From the NCBI GenBank assembly GCA_023678885.1, contig CM042993.1, positions 890,501-954,500 of the forward strand: 64,000 bases of DNA. The letters are read 5' to 3'. Shown here in pieces: positions 35,721-48,495 of the stretch; position 1 is the stretch's first letter; the number at the start of each line of letters is the position of its first letter. Origin of the DNA: Pogostemon cablin. Lineage: Eukaryota; Streptophyta; Magnoliopsida; Lamiales; Lamiaceae. The notes under the pieces are model-generated. The model was given only the letters and a program-made list of their open reading frames with translations, was not told where the DNA came from and searched no databases. Both the position numbers and the translations under genes were made by a program.

Positions 35721-37044
35721 CTCGTTTATGACAAATTAAGATACAGAATTTTGTTATTAGAATCAATTAGTATTAATTTTCACCGTAATTATAAATTTAT
35801 AATTATGATTTAGCAGGTTTATTGATCTGATAATAAGCACAGCGGATATTTCAATTACTCCTTTTATTTAAGACTTAGATTTTTGTCGGGAACAATTAAA
35901 TAAGCAGAGGGTACAACTGTACAACTGCAGAACCACATTGGCGTGGGACCCATAATTGGACCGGGTTTTGCCCACTTGTGACTTTCGGATTGTAAAATAA
36001 TTTAGCTAGTTATTATGAATAAATAATAAAATAAATTAAATAAATTATGTGCAATGTATCGAATTGTATAATTGAAAATAAAGTGCACTAAGAGAGAAAA
36101 AAATTCAATGGTTTATGGACTGAAATATAAGCAAATAATTTTGCTAAGTCATATCCAAAACTATCATCATCCCTTCTTAGAGATTATCCATTCCATTTTA
36201 GATTTGATAAAAGAAAATATTATTCTAGAGATTTTAAAATTTCCAATTGAGTTTGATTAAGTTGGAGTTTTTTTTTTTAGAGGTGGATTTCGTTGAATTG
36301 ATGTAATTTGACATTTGCATTCTATATTTTAATAAAAAATGAGCAAGTTGAATTTGGATTATTGATCAAATTTATAATCATCTTTTTATTAAAAAAAATT
36401 AAATCTCAAGATAAATAAAAATGGAGTACTACATATCCGAAAAGGTTAAGCTTCACTTGTGTTATCATTAAAATATAATAACAATTATTGCATGTAATTT
36501 TCAAAATATTAACAAAATAATTGAGAAAGGAGAAATATAGACACATGATGGGCCAAATCAATGGTAACCCCATAACGTGAGTCTGATTGTTTTAAATCTA
36601 TTTTTAATGGGCTAATAATTAATTTATTTTTATTTAGTTGACATTTGGGGGAGATAATGGAATATTTAGGAGTTTATTAGCGGTACTACTTACAGGGTGT
36701 CACTGCATTATCACAATTACCCTTACGAACTCGTTTTACATAGTTTACTTATTTTATAATATTTAAATCGGGTATCTTCTTTTTCTAAATCCTATGATTC
36801 CTCATTGCAATCCTATACTCTATCCTCATATTCAAATTATTTTTTTTTTTTTATTTTAAACGTCTCACTCAAGGTTTTTTTTTATATACATGTATCCCAT
36901 ATATACCTACTAATACAATTAAAATTTTGAACTCATACCCTTACTAGTACAATTATCAACTAAATATTAAATAATAATACTCTTTAATTCACGTGCTAAA
37001 AAGCAAAATGCACCATTTAAGCGGGACGGAAAGAATATATCTTA
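35721..37044. other. AT-rich intergenic DNA with a MITE end remnant
   Basis: No gene. GCGGGACGGAAAGAATA at about 37021 looks like the right end of an old Stowaway-type element whose left end could not be placed. Confidence 0.45.
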
Positions 37045-37046
37045 TA

Positions 37047-37283
37047 CTCTCTCCATCCCAAAGAGAAGTTCTCGATTACTGTAAATACGGAATTTAAGAA
37101 AAAATTGCTTTTTACTTTACTTTTAGGGGTAGTTTGGTATTTTAAATAATATATAAATTATAAAGTAAGTTATGTGAGTTTTAAATGGGTGTCAATTTTA
37201 AAATTAAAATGTATTGTGGGGTTATTGATTTTTGTGTATTTTCTCATTTTGAGATGTGAACTAAGTGAATTTATTTATTGGAG
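37047..37283. mobile_element. Stowaway-like MITE (reverse orientation, one end decayed)
   Basis: The left end CTCTCTCCATCCCAAAGAG follows TA. The interior (GGGGTAGTTTGGTATTTTAAATA) is the inverted form of the interiors of MITEs B and D. The right end (TTATTGGAG before TA) is poorly conserved. Confidence 0.6.
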
Positions 37284-37714
37284 TATATTATTAGGAGTTT
37301 GAATTAAATGAGTGCCACTGGATTTATAACTCACATTAGATTAACCCCTGCATTATTGGCTTCTTTACTAAGATAAAATTCCTCTCTCTCAATCGTTTGC
37401 CCACTTCTCATTTCTATAATCAACGTACGTAATTAATGAATTTCAAGAGTTCACGAATAAATTTTTATAATTTTTGAATGTAATGTTTAATTTAGTTGTT
37501 TATTAATAGTAGGAGCTCAAACGCTACTCCTACAATGGCACTTAATTATTTCAATTTTTAATTATATATTAGGTGTTATAAATTTTAGGTTCATTTATTG
37601 TATGTAGAGCTCAAAAGGCATTTTTATTTTTGATTGTGTATGAATGTTACCGCTTTCTTTAATCTAATAATAATGATTAATTCATTGATGATATAATATA
37701 TATACTAGGTAGAT

Positions 37715-37755
37715 GCAACACCTCACTTCGTGAGGTGTCTACCCTTAAGTGTCTA
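37715..37755. repeat. hairpin-forming inverted repeat
   Basis: ACACCTCAC and GTGAGGTGT form a perfect 9-bp stem around a TTC loop. Outer GGTAG and CTACC can extend it with a bulge. Confidence 0.6.
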
Positions 37756-37759
37756 CCCG

Positions 37760-38505
37760 TATCTTAGGGACTATTTAATTTATTTATGACAAGTGATACC
37801 CATATTTGTAGTAATCAAATGTTGCGAGTATGATTGTTTAAACATTTACAGAAATAATAGTCATTAATAATAGTTCTCCAAAATACAGATATAGCCTTCA
37901 TCTGCAGCAGCACTGCGAGGAACCATTAAGCTTTCACTCACCTGTGCTTTATGTAATCTTCTAACCCTATCAACCTACTATCCCATTCCAACGCCACATT
38001 TGATGTCGTGGAATGCAGCACCTGGCGAATGATTTATTGTTAAATTCAGTCTCCACATCTAGGGTGGCTGTATCTGCAGTAATTCCCTTGTCGAACTTAG
38101 TAATAACTGTCGAACATTGAAAAGCTCCCATATATCAAAACCAGCATAGGACATGTGTAAACCTGGGTTAGAAACCTGTTAAACAAACTTCTAGAGCTCA
38201 TCAATTTGTTTTTCCGTAGTGAACTTCTAAAGGATATCATGAACCAAATAAGATGAATATTCTAGTTTTCACAAACACAGTGTGAGCAAAATACAACCCC
38301 ACAAAATGTGAAACAAAGCAAAATCATAAACCACAGCAAAATCACGAGAATTTTTTACTTTGTCGTTGCTTTAAAAGAAGTAAGTAGAACAAGTAAAGTC
38401 ATGATTGAAAGCCAGGGAATATTAATTATTTCTCTTTGGATAAAAACATAGAAAAGTTAATAAAATATAAGACAAGCCATTATCATTATTCTTTATTTAT
38501 ACATA
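37760..38505. other. no gene recognised
   Basis: Somewhat less AT-rich than the flanks. Short frames are present, but none could be linked to the neighbouring NHL-like fragment. Confidence 0.4.
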
Positions 38506-38530
38506 ATTAATGAAATATAGAGCAACTCAC

Positions 38531-39047
38531 ATCGAGATAACGGAGTTGGGATGTTGTAAATGTTGCTACTCTGAGGTCCAAAATGAAAACATCGCCATCT
38601 GGTGAGATCTTCACTGAGCGAGGTTCAATTCCAAGCTTACTTACATTAAACATTGTCTCAACGCTATACTCACCTTCAAATTTCATCATCAAACGGCTGG
38701 AAAAGAGGCAATTTATTTATTTATTTTTTCCCAAAAGGAAAATTCAAACAGAGGAATTCGTGAGGTGTGGGGTTTTTTAAAAGTGATCTTTACCTGATTT
38801 GGTGGTCGATTTCAGCAACCACAACCACTTGGAAATGGTGGAGACAACTTCTATGACAACCCCACAAACAATCTCTACAAATGTACGCCTATAAAAAGGA
38901 AAAGGAAAAATATTTAAGAAATAACACCAACTCGAGTGTAATTGTGTGTAAATATGTGTACTCACTAACAGTAGGTGATGCATAAACTGATGAGCATCCA
39001 GCAAGAAATATCAATAGGATTATAAGAACAATGCAGGTCATCCACAT
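38531..39047 (-). pseudogene. NHL-repeat protein gene fragment, frame-broken
   Basis: Three exon-like pieces resemble the N-terminus of plant NHL-domain proteins. 38966-39047 encodes a signal-peptide-like MWMTCIVLIILLIFLAGCSS and then VYASPTV. 38794-38874 encodes KIVCGVVIEVVSTISKWLW and then LLKSTTK. 38531-38696 encodes RLMMKFEGEYSVETMF and SKLGIEPRSVKISPDG. The first splice keeps frame. The second does not: the plausible donor and acceptor put the third piece out of frame. Within the third piece the frame also slips after DVFILD, because the expected SNIYNIPTPLSR lies in a different frame. The rest of the gene, including most NHL repeats, is absent. I infer a truncated pseudogene. Intact relatives are secreted or membrane-associated proteins of poorly known function. 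Confidence 0.65.
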
Positions 39048-39365
39048 TTCTGTTGACCTTTTTTATTTATACTTAACAAACAACCAAATCAACAGAGAAT
39101 TTCAAGAAAATGTGGAGGGGAAGCTCTACATTCTTTATATGCTGCTTAAAGTTGTATTTCCCATGGATAATTAATGAGACAGAGCATGAGGCAATAAAAG
39201 ATGAGAGATAAAGGAGCAAATAGCAAGGAATTTGGTGAAACTTAGTAGAGTATCTTAGAATAAGTACAACTTAAAGCAGAGGTCACATATGCTGTTTTTT
39301 TTTTTTTTCTTAACACTGACAAACACCTCTTTAGTACACTTTGATCCATATGAAATGTGATTTGT

Positions 39366-39682
39366 TTACCTTTTCATGCTGCTGAAGAAGCCAATTTGCC
39401 AGGCAACAGGCTTACTATATTTGTTAAAGAGTTTAGAAAAGGTAGGATTACCATGACGGAATTCAAGATCCACGCTAATGCTACATTCATCATCTCCCAG
39501 CCCTGTATGGAAGAAGTTGCGCACACCTCCCCTTCTATCACATATCCTCAGACAAACCATGTCTCTTAGTGAAAGGTTAGTGGGTGGCAACCGCACATCT
39601 GAGCCTCCTTTCATATTCTTTTTCTTTTTATATATAATTTCTGATATGGTTCATAATTCATATTAAAGGGTTGCGTATCTGC
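39366..39682 (-). other. unrecognised open exon-like frame
   Basis: An ATG frame of 82 codons (39614 down) runs to a good donor, AAAAG|GTAAAC, near 39371. A possible acceptor, GGTTGTGCAG, lies near 39683. It could be an exon of a transcript that also uses a donor at about 40425 (TTCC|GTGAGT) and leads into the NHL-like fragment. The protein is not recognised, and it may be a non-coding exon. Confidence 0.25.
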
Positions 39683-40424
39683 ACATCTGCACAACCAAAC
39701 ACAAATTCCAACAAAACAAAAGAAAATAGAGGTGAGACTCGGGTTAACAAAATGAGAGTTACGATTCCAATTATTCGATGACTACAATCTAACATTTTAT
39801 GATTTTACAATGCCTAAATCTGTATGCATTATCACATTATGCAAATGTTTCAGGTTTGCAGTCATATTCTTACTCAAGAAATCGAAACAATGAATGAATA
39901 AGTGAATAAACAATTACGAAGTGAAGTGCATAGGTACATCCAACGTTTAGTTATGTTCCTAATTCTGCAATTGCACAAAGCCCATAGCCTTTGTGAAATC
40001 CAAATGAATGTGAGCATGAAGGGTTAGTGATGAATAAAAATTAAGAGTAGCTCTCATAGGTTGATTCATAATTAGATTAACAGGCCCAAACATATTACAG
40101 TTGAACATATAAGTTGCAATTACAGTATCGTGTCATGCCAAGAATTTTAATCTAGGCAGCACTCTTACAACTAAAAGGAAGAGCAAAACCCATGTAAGAA
40201 TCTCGAAGAAGCAATATGTCAAGAAGCAATTTGTGGTACAGATGCAATAACAATTTTCCAAATAAAAGACGAACAGTAACAGCAATCGACTGCACTTGTA
40301 GTTAATTGGCTAAACATGGGGGAAGATACTCATGAGTACTGGAGAACGAAGCCGAACAGAGAAGAGAAGCAAGAGTTAAGCATAATAAAATCTTTCAATT
40401 ACCCAAACTTAGTAGAAAATACTC

Positions 40425-40676
40425 ACGGAAGTACGGGGCCAATCAGACAGAGCCTGGAGCGGCGGGAGGATTGGAAAAGCACAAATTTTAGGGCTTAACG
40501 CGGCAAAAAAATTCAAACAGAACAACCGAAATTAGAGTTGTTCCGTCGAAATTAGCGATTGAACGACAAGTGAACAAAAACCTAAAGGGGTGTGGCTTAC
40601 CGAGTAGAGTGATGATAAGAGGAGAAGACGACGATAGGATAGAAGAGGAAAACGGTACGGACATGCCTCGTTTCAT
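40425..40676 (-). other. possible 5' exon(s) of a minus-strand transcript
   Basis: A GC-richer stretch. One reading has ATG at 40676 (MKRGMSVPFSSS) and a donor CTACTCG|GTAAGCC at about 40601; another donor lies at about 40425. It is upstream of the NHL-like fragment and could be its old promoter and leader region. The product is not recognised. Confidence 0.25.
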
Positions 40677-41139
40677 TTTCTAATCTTGCAGAACTAAAGA
40701 AAGCAGATGACAACCACGTAGAGAGGGAAGGCAGAGGGTGAAGCACGCGTCACGGAGAGCAACCGAGAATGGAAAAATACTGGAAACTTACCGGGAGTGA
40801 ACGAAAGTAGAAGGAAGAAGACGAACGGAAGTAAGAAGAAGGTGAGGCAGAAAATAACTTTGTGCGAGGACTCCGCATGCGTTGTGGTGCACAGACACGT
40901 AGCTGCTCTTTCTTAAGGCTATGTCCTCCTAAGGATCCACCACAATAACAATATAGGAAAAAGAATAAGAAAGCTTTTTAGAATCATTGAAAGAGAGAAT
41001 GAGGGCAGGACAAGATGAAAGTTGAAACTTGAAACGGTGGAGTGCGAGGCCACGTACACAAGCAGCAGCCAGAGGTGTCGACGCGTGTTCATTTTGGCAA
41101 CGGGCAACCGGGAGGAAACTGGCCACTTCCCCGTTCAAG

Positions 41140-42050
41140 CCTCATTATAGAAATAATAGATATATATATAATGTAGTATAAGTAATATAAGGGTATAAAT
41201 GTAGTTAAGAAAAATATATAAGGACAAAAGTGACAAAAAAAATATTTTACAAACTCAAACCACTTTTAATATATTATGATTAATAATTTTATGAGACCAC
41301 ACACCACATTAACACAACTATATATAATATACATTGATATATTATATATCTTTCTTCAACTACATATTAGCATTATATCTATTAATTTAAGTGAAGATAT
41401 AAATGTATTCCCAAAATGAGAATGGAGAGAGTATATGTTACTGGAGTGACTCATTTTAATTTAAATAAGATTATTAGATAAATATATTTTTTTCTGTTTT
41501 TTCTAAGACAAATAATAAAGAAAAATGAGAATTATTTTTTTAAATTTATGAAAAATTATTTTTTAAAGAGATTAACTACTACTATTTTTTAAATTCTTGT
41601 ATTTTAATTTACTTACTCTTTAAAAAGTTGAACTGTGACTCTTTTAGATGAAAAATAAAGTAGAAAGTATTTTTTATTCAAATAAATAATAATTAATATA
41701 TTTAAATAGTAAATTTACAAATCCTAAATGTATTTAAATTTATTTGCTAAACATTTTCAGTTGGAATGAAGAGTGTGCCAATATCTTAGCCAGTTAACGC
41801 TATGTTGCCTGGTATAGGTAATTTTCACTTATCTTCTTCCTATAAAAGTTGTGTACTGGAGTATTGACTTTGTTTTTGTGTTATGATCCAGTGCGTTAAA
41901 GTGGCTTATATATGTGCTTTAGGACCTCATTTCATGGAAATGGAGAAGTATATGAGAAAATGAGTGGATGCAACAAAAAAATGTGACTTTACATGGAGAA
42001 AATTGTATGAGGTTAGTGAGCTTTTGCTTTCTATTGTCAAATTATGAGTA
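41140..42050. other. AT-rich intergenic DNA
   Basis: No gene. GAATGGAGAGAGTA at about 41420 looks like a worn Stowaway-type terminus. Confidence 0.45.
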
Positions 42051-42055
42051 TAAAA
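42051..42055. repeat. left target-site duplication (TAAAA)
   Basis: Matches 48964-48968. Confidence 0.9.
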
Positions 42056-42523
42056 TGTTAGGAAATTTATATTTTCTATATAATTTAATTGTGGGCAATA
42101 TATTAATACTCAATTATATTAGCTATTCAAATAATATATTGAGCTTAATTAAGTGATTAAAATAAAGTAAGAGCCCATGGACTACACTTATTTGATATGG
42201 GTCAATGAGTAGATACCCAATATTACGTATCAGGTGATTATGGGTGGCCTGATATGGGTAATATATATAGATACCTAGGTTATGGTCTCCGACACTAAGC
42301 CGCGCACAGTTCTCTCTTTCCCATCTGAAGAGATTACGAAGGTCCTTACGGAAGCCAGAGGCTTTAGTGAAGGAAGGCCTTGAACCTGCTGCTGATCTTC
42401 CGTTTAATTCCGCATAAGAAGATCAATGGATCCAGGTATTCCTCTATTTAATTATTTATGGATCTTGTTGAATCATGTTAGGACTTAAGGTGTAAATTGA
42501 ATTTAATTGTTATATTTTCAAGA
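42056..42523 (+). repeat. 5' LTR of the copia element
   Basis: It starts TGTTAGGAAATTTATATTTT and ends TATTTTCAAGA; the terminal CA of the partner LTR is GA here. A TATA-like TATATATAG lies at about 42262-42270. Confidence 0.93.
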
Positions 42524-42525
42524 AG

Positions 42526-42538
42526 TGGTATCAGAGCC
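42526..42538 (+). other. primer-binding site (initiator tRNA-Met type)
   Basis: TGGTATCAGAGCC two bases inside the 5' LTR, the standard plant retrotransposon primer site. Confidence 0.93.
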
Positions 42539-43724
42539 ACCCTAATTATGATTCTCTGAGATCTGATGAATTATTGTTGATATTATTGAATCATTTATTG
42601 ATTTAATATTGCCGCGATTAATCATGTCAGTTTCGACAAATTGCATTTGGTTATGGATTCAAGATCCGTATTTGACTATTGATGTGTATGGACTTGATTA
42701 TAAGGAATCATTATAAATTCTGTGAATGTTATTATTACTGACGTATGTAAATTCATCTTTGGAATCGTATTTCTTGTGTCATGAGTGATGGTATAATTGG
42801 CTGATTCAGAATTAATTAAATAAGAGGCCTACTATTGCTTTATTGGTTAGATATTAAACATTGCAAAGTTTGTTGTGTTAATTAGTATCTATGGGAATTT
42901 TATTCCATATGATTCATGTTGAAAAGTGGAGTTAGAATACATTATGTCATCATTAATTTAATACGAATTATGAATTTTAAAATTGGATCAAGTTGTGTTG
43001 TGCGATATTAATTTGATTATCGTATACACTAACTCATTATGAATTTATGGGACCACATCCATACAAATTTAGTTTTTGACAGCAACACCACTATTATGAT
43101 TTGGAACATATTTCATTTTACGGTAATAAAGTTTTCAAATTTTTGTTATTGGAATATATATTTTCTAATGATATGTTAATTCAATTTTGGAAACTTGTGA
43201 TAAAATCAATTAGTGATATGTGTTCTTATTATAATTTTTGGTCTTCCAGTTATGTATGGGTGGACTATTTATTAATTTAAGTTGTGATTTATTAAATCAC
43301 GTTTAATAAAAAAAACATCAAATGACCAATATGTTATCAAAATTACATATTCTGGCTCGGATTATGTGAATGCCAATTTCATTAATATCTTTAATATATC
43401 GTCAAGTGTTTATTGGATGCTATGTTGATAAATTGTGATCGGTCATCTAAATAATATGATTATCATTATTATGCTGTTAATTTTATTACTAAATTAATAG
43501 AGATTTAATTTATAAATCTCATTCAGAACCCATAATGAATTTATTTAAATTGGGGAGACAGTTCAATGTCTTTTAATTAAATTAAATATTTTAATATTTA
43601 TTTAATTAGTCTAGTAAACCTTCAATCTAGTCAATCAAATCACCATGTTGCCACAATAATATCGTGTGTGGAGAAAAACTTTATTGAAATTACATAGATG
43701 GGTGTGGTATTATTTATGTGTTCT

Positions 43725-43925
43725 GTGTTCGGCCCACAGATAGGCACAGTTTGACAGAATAATAACACACATGTGATAATAATTATGTGATAATTATTTG
43801 GATTATTCATGTGAACATGAGTCGGTCCACAGATAGACTCTTGTTTGACAGAACTTATTGTCAATACTTGATTGTTGCACCAAGATTACCACTGTAGTTA
43901 ATTTTTGTCCACAGACGAGGTTAAT
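43725..43925 (+). repeat. repeated motifs in the gag leader
   Basis: CGGCCCACAGATAGGCACAG with TTTGACAGAAT at about 43731, CGGTCCACAGATAGACTC with TTTGACAGAAC at about 43822, and a shorter TTGTCCACAGACGAGG at about 43907. They lie within the 1.56-kb untranslated leader between the primer site and gag. Confidence 0.65.
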
Positions 43926-44085
43926 GTTACACTTGGTGTCTTGAGATGGGTCCCCAATTTGTTTTACTTATTCGTTCATAATTTGCTTTATGATATGAAT
44001 GTTATGTGAGTATACTTAATGTGTTCTCTATTTAGTTTCTGTTGCTACAGCTCCTAACTTTAATCAACAAATCAATAACATCCCA

Positions 44086-47000
44086 ATGCTTAATGGGGCA
44101 AACTTCAAGAGCTGGAAAGAAACCCTTGAGATCGTTCTGGGCTGTATGGATTTGGATCTGGCTCTTCGGTCTGATCGACCCACTGCTACTACTGAAAATC
44201 CAAATGAGGCTAAAATTGAGAAGTGGGATCGGTCAGACCGAATGTGCATGATGATCATGAAGCGCTCCATTCCGGAGGCGTTTCGGGGCTCTATTGCTGA
44301 GAGCAAAAATGCCAAATCGTTCTTCGAGGCTGTTGAGCAGTACTTTGCCAAAAATGAAAAGGCCGAGGTAAGTAGTCTTTTGGCTAAACTTGTCTCCATG
44401 AGGTATAAAGGCAAAGGGAACATAAGGGAGTACATCATGGAAATGTCTAATCTCACATCAAAGCTTAAGGCACTCAAGTTAGACATTTCTGATGATCTGC
44501 TTGTGCACTTGGTTCTGATCTCACTTCCTGCACACTTTGGGCAATTCAAAGTGAGCTATAACACTCAAAAGGACAAATGGTCCCTTAATGAGCTTATATC
44601 TTACTGTGTGCAAGAGGAAGAGGGAGTGCAGAGAGATAGAGTTGAAAGTGCTCACTTGGCTGTAAATGCTCGAGGCAAGAAAAGAAATCGACCTAATGGT
44701 ACTGTTGTTGCTGCTGCTTCAGAGCAGAAGAAGCAAAAGATTGAACCTAAGGATGATAGATGCCACTTCTGCAAGAAGCGGGATCATTTTAAGAAAGATT
44801 GTTCCAAGTATGTTGCATGGCGTGCTAAGAAGGGTATACCTCTTACTTTGGTTTGTTCTGAGGTTAATTTATCCTTTGTACCTAAAGATACTTGGTGGGT
44901 AGATTCTGGTGCTACTACTCACATAAGTGTGTCTTTGCAGGGTTGCCTACATTACCGGCTGCCAACTGATGCTGAAAGATTCATCTTTGTGGGCGATGAC
45001 AATAAAGTTGCAGTAGAGGCTATTGGAACCTTTAGATTTCATTTAAAGAGTGGTTGTTATTTAGACTTGTTTGAGACATTTGTTGTTCCGTCTTTTAGAT
45101 GAAATTTGGTTTCTATTTCTGTTTTGGATAAACTGGGATTTTCCTGGTCTTTTGGAAATAATAAAGTATGTCTCTTTCAAAATTCCAATTTTATTGGTGA
45201 TGACCATTTAATTGATAATCTTTACATGCTTGATCTTATAAATTCCAATAATGTTATTCTGCAAACATATTCAAGAGGTAGAAAGAGAAAATTTTTGGAG
45301 GATTCTGCCATTTTGTGGCACAAGCGCTTAGGCCATATTTCTAAACAAAGAATTCAAAGGCTTGTGTCTGATGGAATCCTTAATCCCTTAAATCTTGTAG
45401 ATTTTCAAGTTTGCGTTGAATGTATAAAAGGGAAACAAACTAATATGAGGAAATTAGGAGCCGAAAGAGCTAAAGAAGTCTTAGAACTTATTCACACTGA
45501 TATATGTGGTCCATTCCCTACGGCATCATAGAATGGACAACGTTACTTTATCACGTTCATAGACGACTATTCTCGTTTTGGCTATCTATATTTGATTCAT
45601 GAGAAATCTCAATCGTTGGACGTTTTCAAGTCTTTCAAAGTTGAAGAAGAACTTCAACTTGGTAAGAAAATTAAGGCTGTCAAATCTGATCGTGGAGGTG
45701 AATACTATGGTCGATTTGATGGATCAGGAGAACAACATCCAGGACCCTTCGCACTTTTCCTCAAAGAGTGTGGAATTTTTCCGCAATACACTATGCCAGT
45801 TTCTCCTCGCATGAATGGTGTTGTTGAACGTCGGAATCGGACTATTAAGGATATGGTGAGGAGTATGATAAGTCATTCCTCCTTGCCAGAGTCTCTTTGG
45901 GGAGAAGCTTTGAAAACAGCAGTGTACATTCTCAATAGAGTACCAAGTAAAGCAGTTTCGAAAACCCCTCATGAACTTTGGAAAGGCAAGAAACCTAGCA
46001 TTAGGCACTTACACATTTGGGGTTGTCCTACTGAAGCGCGTCCTTATAAGCCACATGAAGGAAAACTGGAATCAAGAACGGTAAGCTGCAATTTTATTGG
46101 TTACTCTGAGCATTTACGGGGGTTTAAGTTTTACCATTCCACATCAAGAACCTTTTTTGAGACGGGAAATGCTAAATTTCTTGAGGATAATGAGTTTGGG
46201 AGGGAAGAGATTATGAGGAAGGTTGTCTTTGAGGAAGATTCTGGAGTAGATAATGATTTAATTACTTTACCGATCATGGCTCAAGAAAAAACTCCAGAGA
46301 CTCATATGGAAATAACTATTCCAAATCAAGATAACATTGAAATCCTTCCTCCATTAGCTGAAGAACAAACTCAACCACCTCAAGAAGTGCCATTAAGTAG
46401 ATCCACTAGAGAGAGGAGAAATGCTATTTCAGATGATTATATAGTATTCCTACAAGAACATAAGGATGACGTTGGTTTGACTGAAGATGACCCTGTCACT
46501 TTTAGTCAAGCCATGCGCAGTTCTAACTCTCAGAGATGGATTGATGCCATGAAAGATGAGATGAAGTCTATGAGTGACAATGACATTTGGGATCTTGTCG
46601 AATTGCCTGAAGGTGTGAAACCTATTAGTTGTAAATGGATATTTAAAACCAAAATGGATTCAAAAGGTAATATCGAAAGATATAAGGCTCGTCTAGTCGC
46701 TAAAGGCTTCACTCAAAATGAAGGCATTGACTACAAAGAGACTTTCTCTCCAGTTTCTTCAAAAGACTCTTTCAGAACTATCATGGCACTTGTAGCTCAT
46801 TTTGACTTGGAGCTACACTAGATGGATGTAAAGACCGCTTTTCTCAATGGAGACATTGAGGAAATCATTTATATGGCACAACCTGAAAACTTTGTCTTCG
46901 GAGATGCAAAGTCTACAGTGTGCAAATTAAAAAAATCCATCTATGGTCTCAAGCAAGCATCCCGTCAATGGTATCACAAGTTTCATCAAATTATTAACTC

Positions 47001-48069
47001 TTTTGGTTTTGAGATAAATGTTGTTGATGATTGTGTATACTGTAAGTTCAGTAGGAGTAAATATGTCTTTTTGGTTTTGTATGTCGATGATATTCTTCTT
47101 GCAAGTAATGATATAGGCTTATTGCACGAAACTAAGAGATTTCTTGCGAAGAAATTCGAAATGAAAGATCTTGGTGACGCCTCTTTTGTATTAGGAATCC
47201 AAATACTTAGAGATCGCTCTCGAGGTATCCTTGGATTATCGCAAAAGAGCTATATCGATATGGTTTTAGGAAGATTCGGCATGAAAGGAAGCAAACCATT
47301 AGACACCCCTGTGGCTATGGGAGAAAAATTCAGTCTTAAGCAATGCCCCAACAACGATCATGAGAAAAATGAGATGCAAAAGATTCCTTATGCATCGGCA
47401 GTAGGAAGTCTAATGTACGCTCAAGTTTGCACTCGTCCCGATATAGCATTTATAGTGGGAGTTTTGGGGAGGTATTTAAGCAATCCAGGAGAACAACACT
47501 GGAAAGCGGCCAAACGCGTTATGCGTCACTTAAAGAGAACAATGGATTATGTGCTCACTTATCGGAGGTTGGAGAATTTGGAGATCGTTGGATACTCTGA
47601 CTCTGATTTTGCTGGATGTCAAGATAGCAAGCGTTCCACATCGGGTTATGTGTTTACATTGGCTGGAGGGGCTATTTCTTGGAAGTCTGCTAAACAGACT
47701 CTTGTAGCTTCTTCCACCATGGCTGCAGAGTTCATCGCTTGTTATGAGACATCTAATCATGCAATATGGTTGCGGAACTTTGTCACTGGGCTGCGTGTGG
47801 TTGACTGTATCGAAAGACCGTTGAAAATGTATTGTGACAATAGTTCAGCAGTGCTATACTCCAATAACAACAGAAGTGCTACTAAAGCAAAATTCATTGA
47901 AATTAAGTATCTTGTTGTTAAGGAGAGAATTCAGAATAAACAAATTACTGTTGAACACATAGGAACAAATAGCATGCTAGCAGATCCACTAACTAAGGCA
48001 TTAACCCCGAAGGTGTTTCATGAGCACACTGCTCAAATGGGTGTTATTTCTGATGTTATCTTAGTTTAG
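44086..48069 (+). pseudogene. copia Gag-Pol polyprotein frame with three in-frame stops
   Basis: One continuous frame of 1327 codons, read from the ATG at 44086. An open stretch of about 20 codons precedes it without an ATG. Gag comes first, with a zinc knuckle CHFCKKRDHFKKDC (from codon 226). The aspartic protease motif DSGATTH starts at codon 273. The pre-integrase region has WHKRLGHIS, and the integrase triad is D472, D535 and E581. Reverse transcriptase follows, with KARLVAKGFTQ, MDVKTAFLNG, YGLKQASRQWY and the YVDD site at codons 999-1002. RNase H starts near SDSDFAG (codon 1172). Stops lie at 45100 (TGA, codon 339), 45529 (TAG, codon 482) and 46819 (TAG, codon 912). All three fit single transitions from conserved codons. 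No frameshift was seen, so the copy is only lightly damaged. Confidence 0.93.
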
Positions 48070-48483
48070 TGGGAGTTTATGTTCTATGTATTGAACTTCA
48101 GATTTGAAACAGTTGGAATTCTATAGAATAAAGTTAATGACCTTTTGGTTTATTCTGAATTCACTTAAGTTAATTTTCATTTTGTGATATTTGCATTGTG
48201 GATTGATCTCACTAAAGTTGGACCAGTTGGAAATAGACATGTTGTTAATCACATTTTACATGTAATTTCCATGTTACTCACCATATTTGATCTATGTCAT
48301 TAAGTATATTAATATGGTGATTGTCGGGGTTTAACCACGAATAATAATGTGGTGAATGCCGCGGTAATTCCATTGTTAGTATATGAGATGGACCAGATTG
48401 TTGAAGGTAGTCTGAATGAATAGCATAAAGTTGTGCACTTAAGAATTCTTAATATAATTGTCTTCGGAAAATAATATATAGCC

Positions 48484-48494
48484 CAAGTGGGAGA
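48484..48494 (+). other. polypurine tract of the copia element
   Basis: AAGTGGGAGAT directly before the 3' LTR. Confidence 0.75.
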
Positions 48495-48495
48495 T

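Noticed and set aside
44064..44549. 161-codon minus-strand frame
   Set aside because: Antisense shadow of the copia gag frame.
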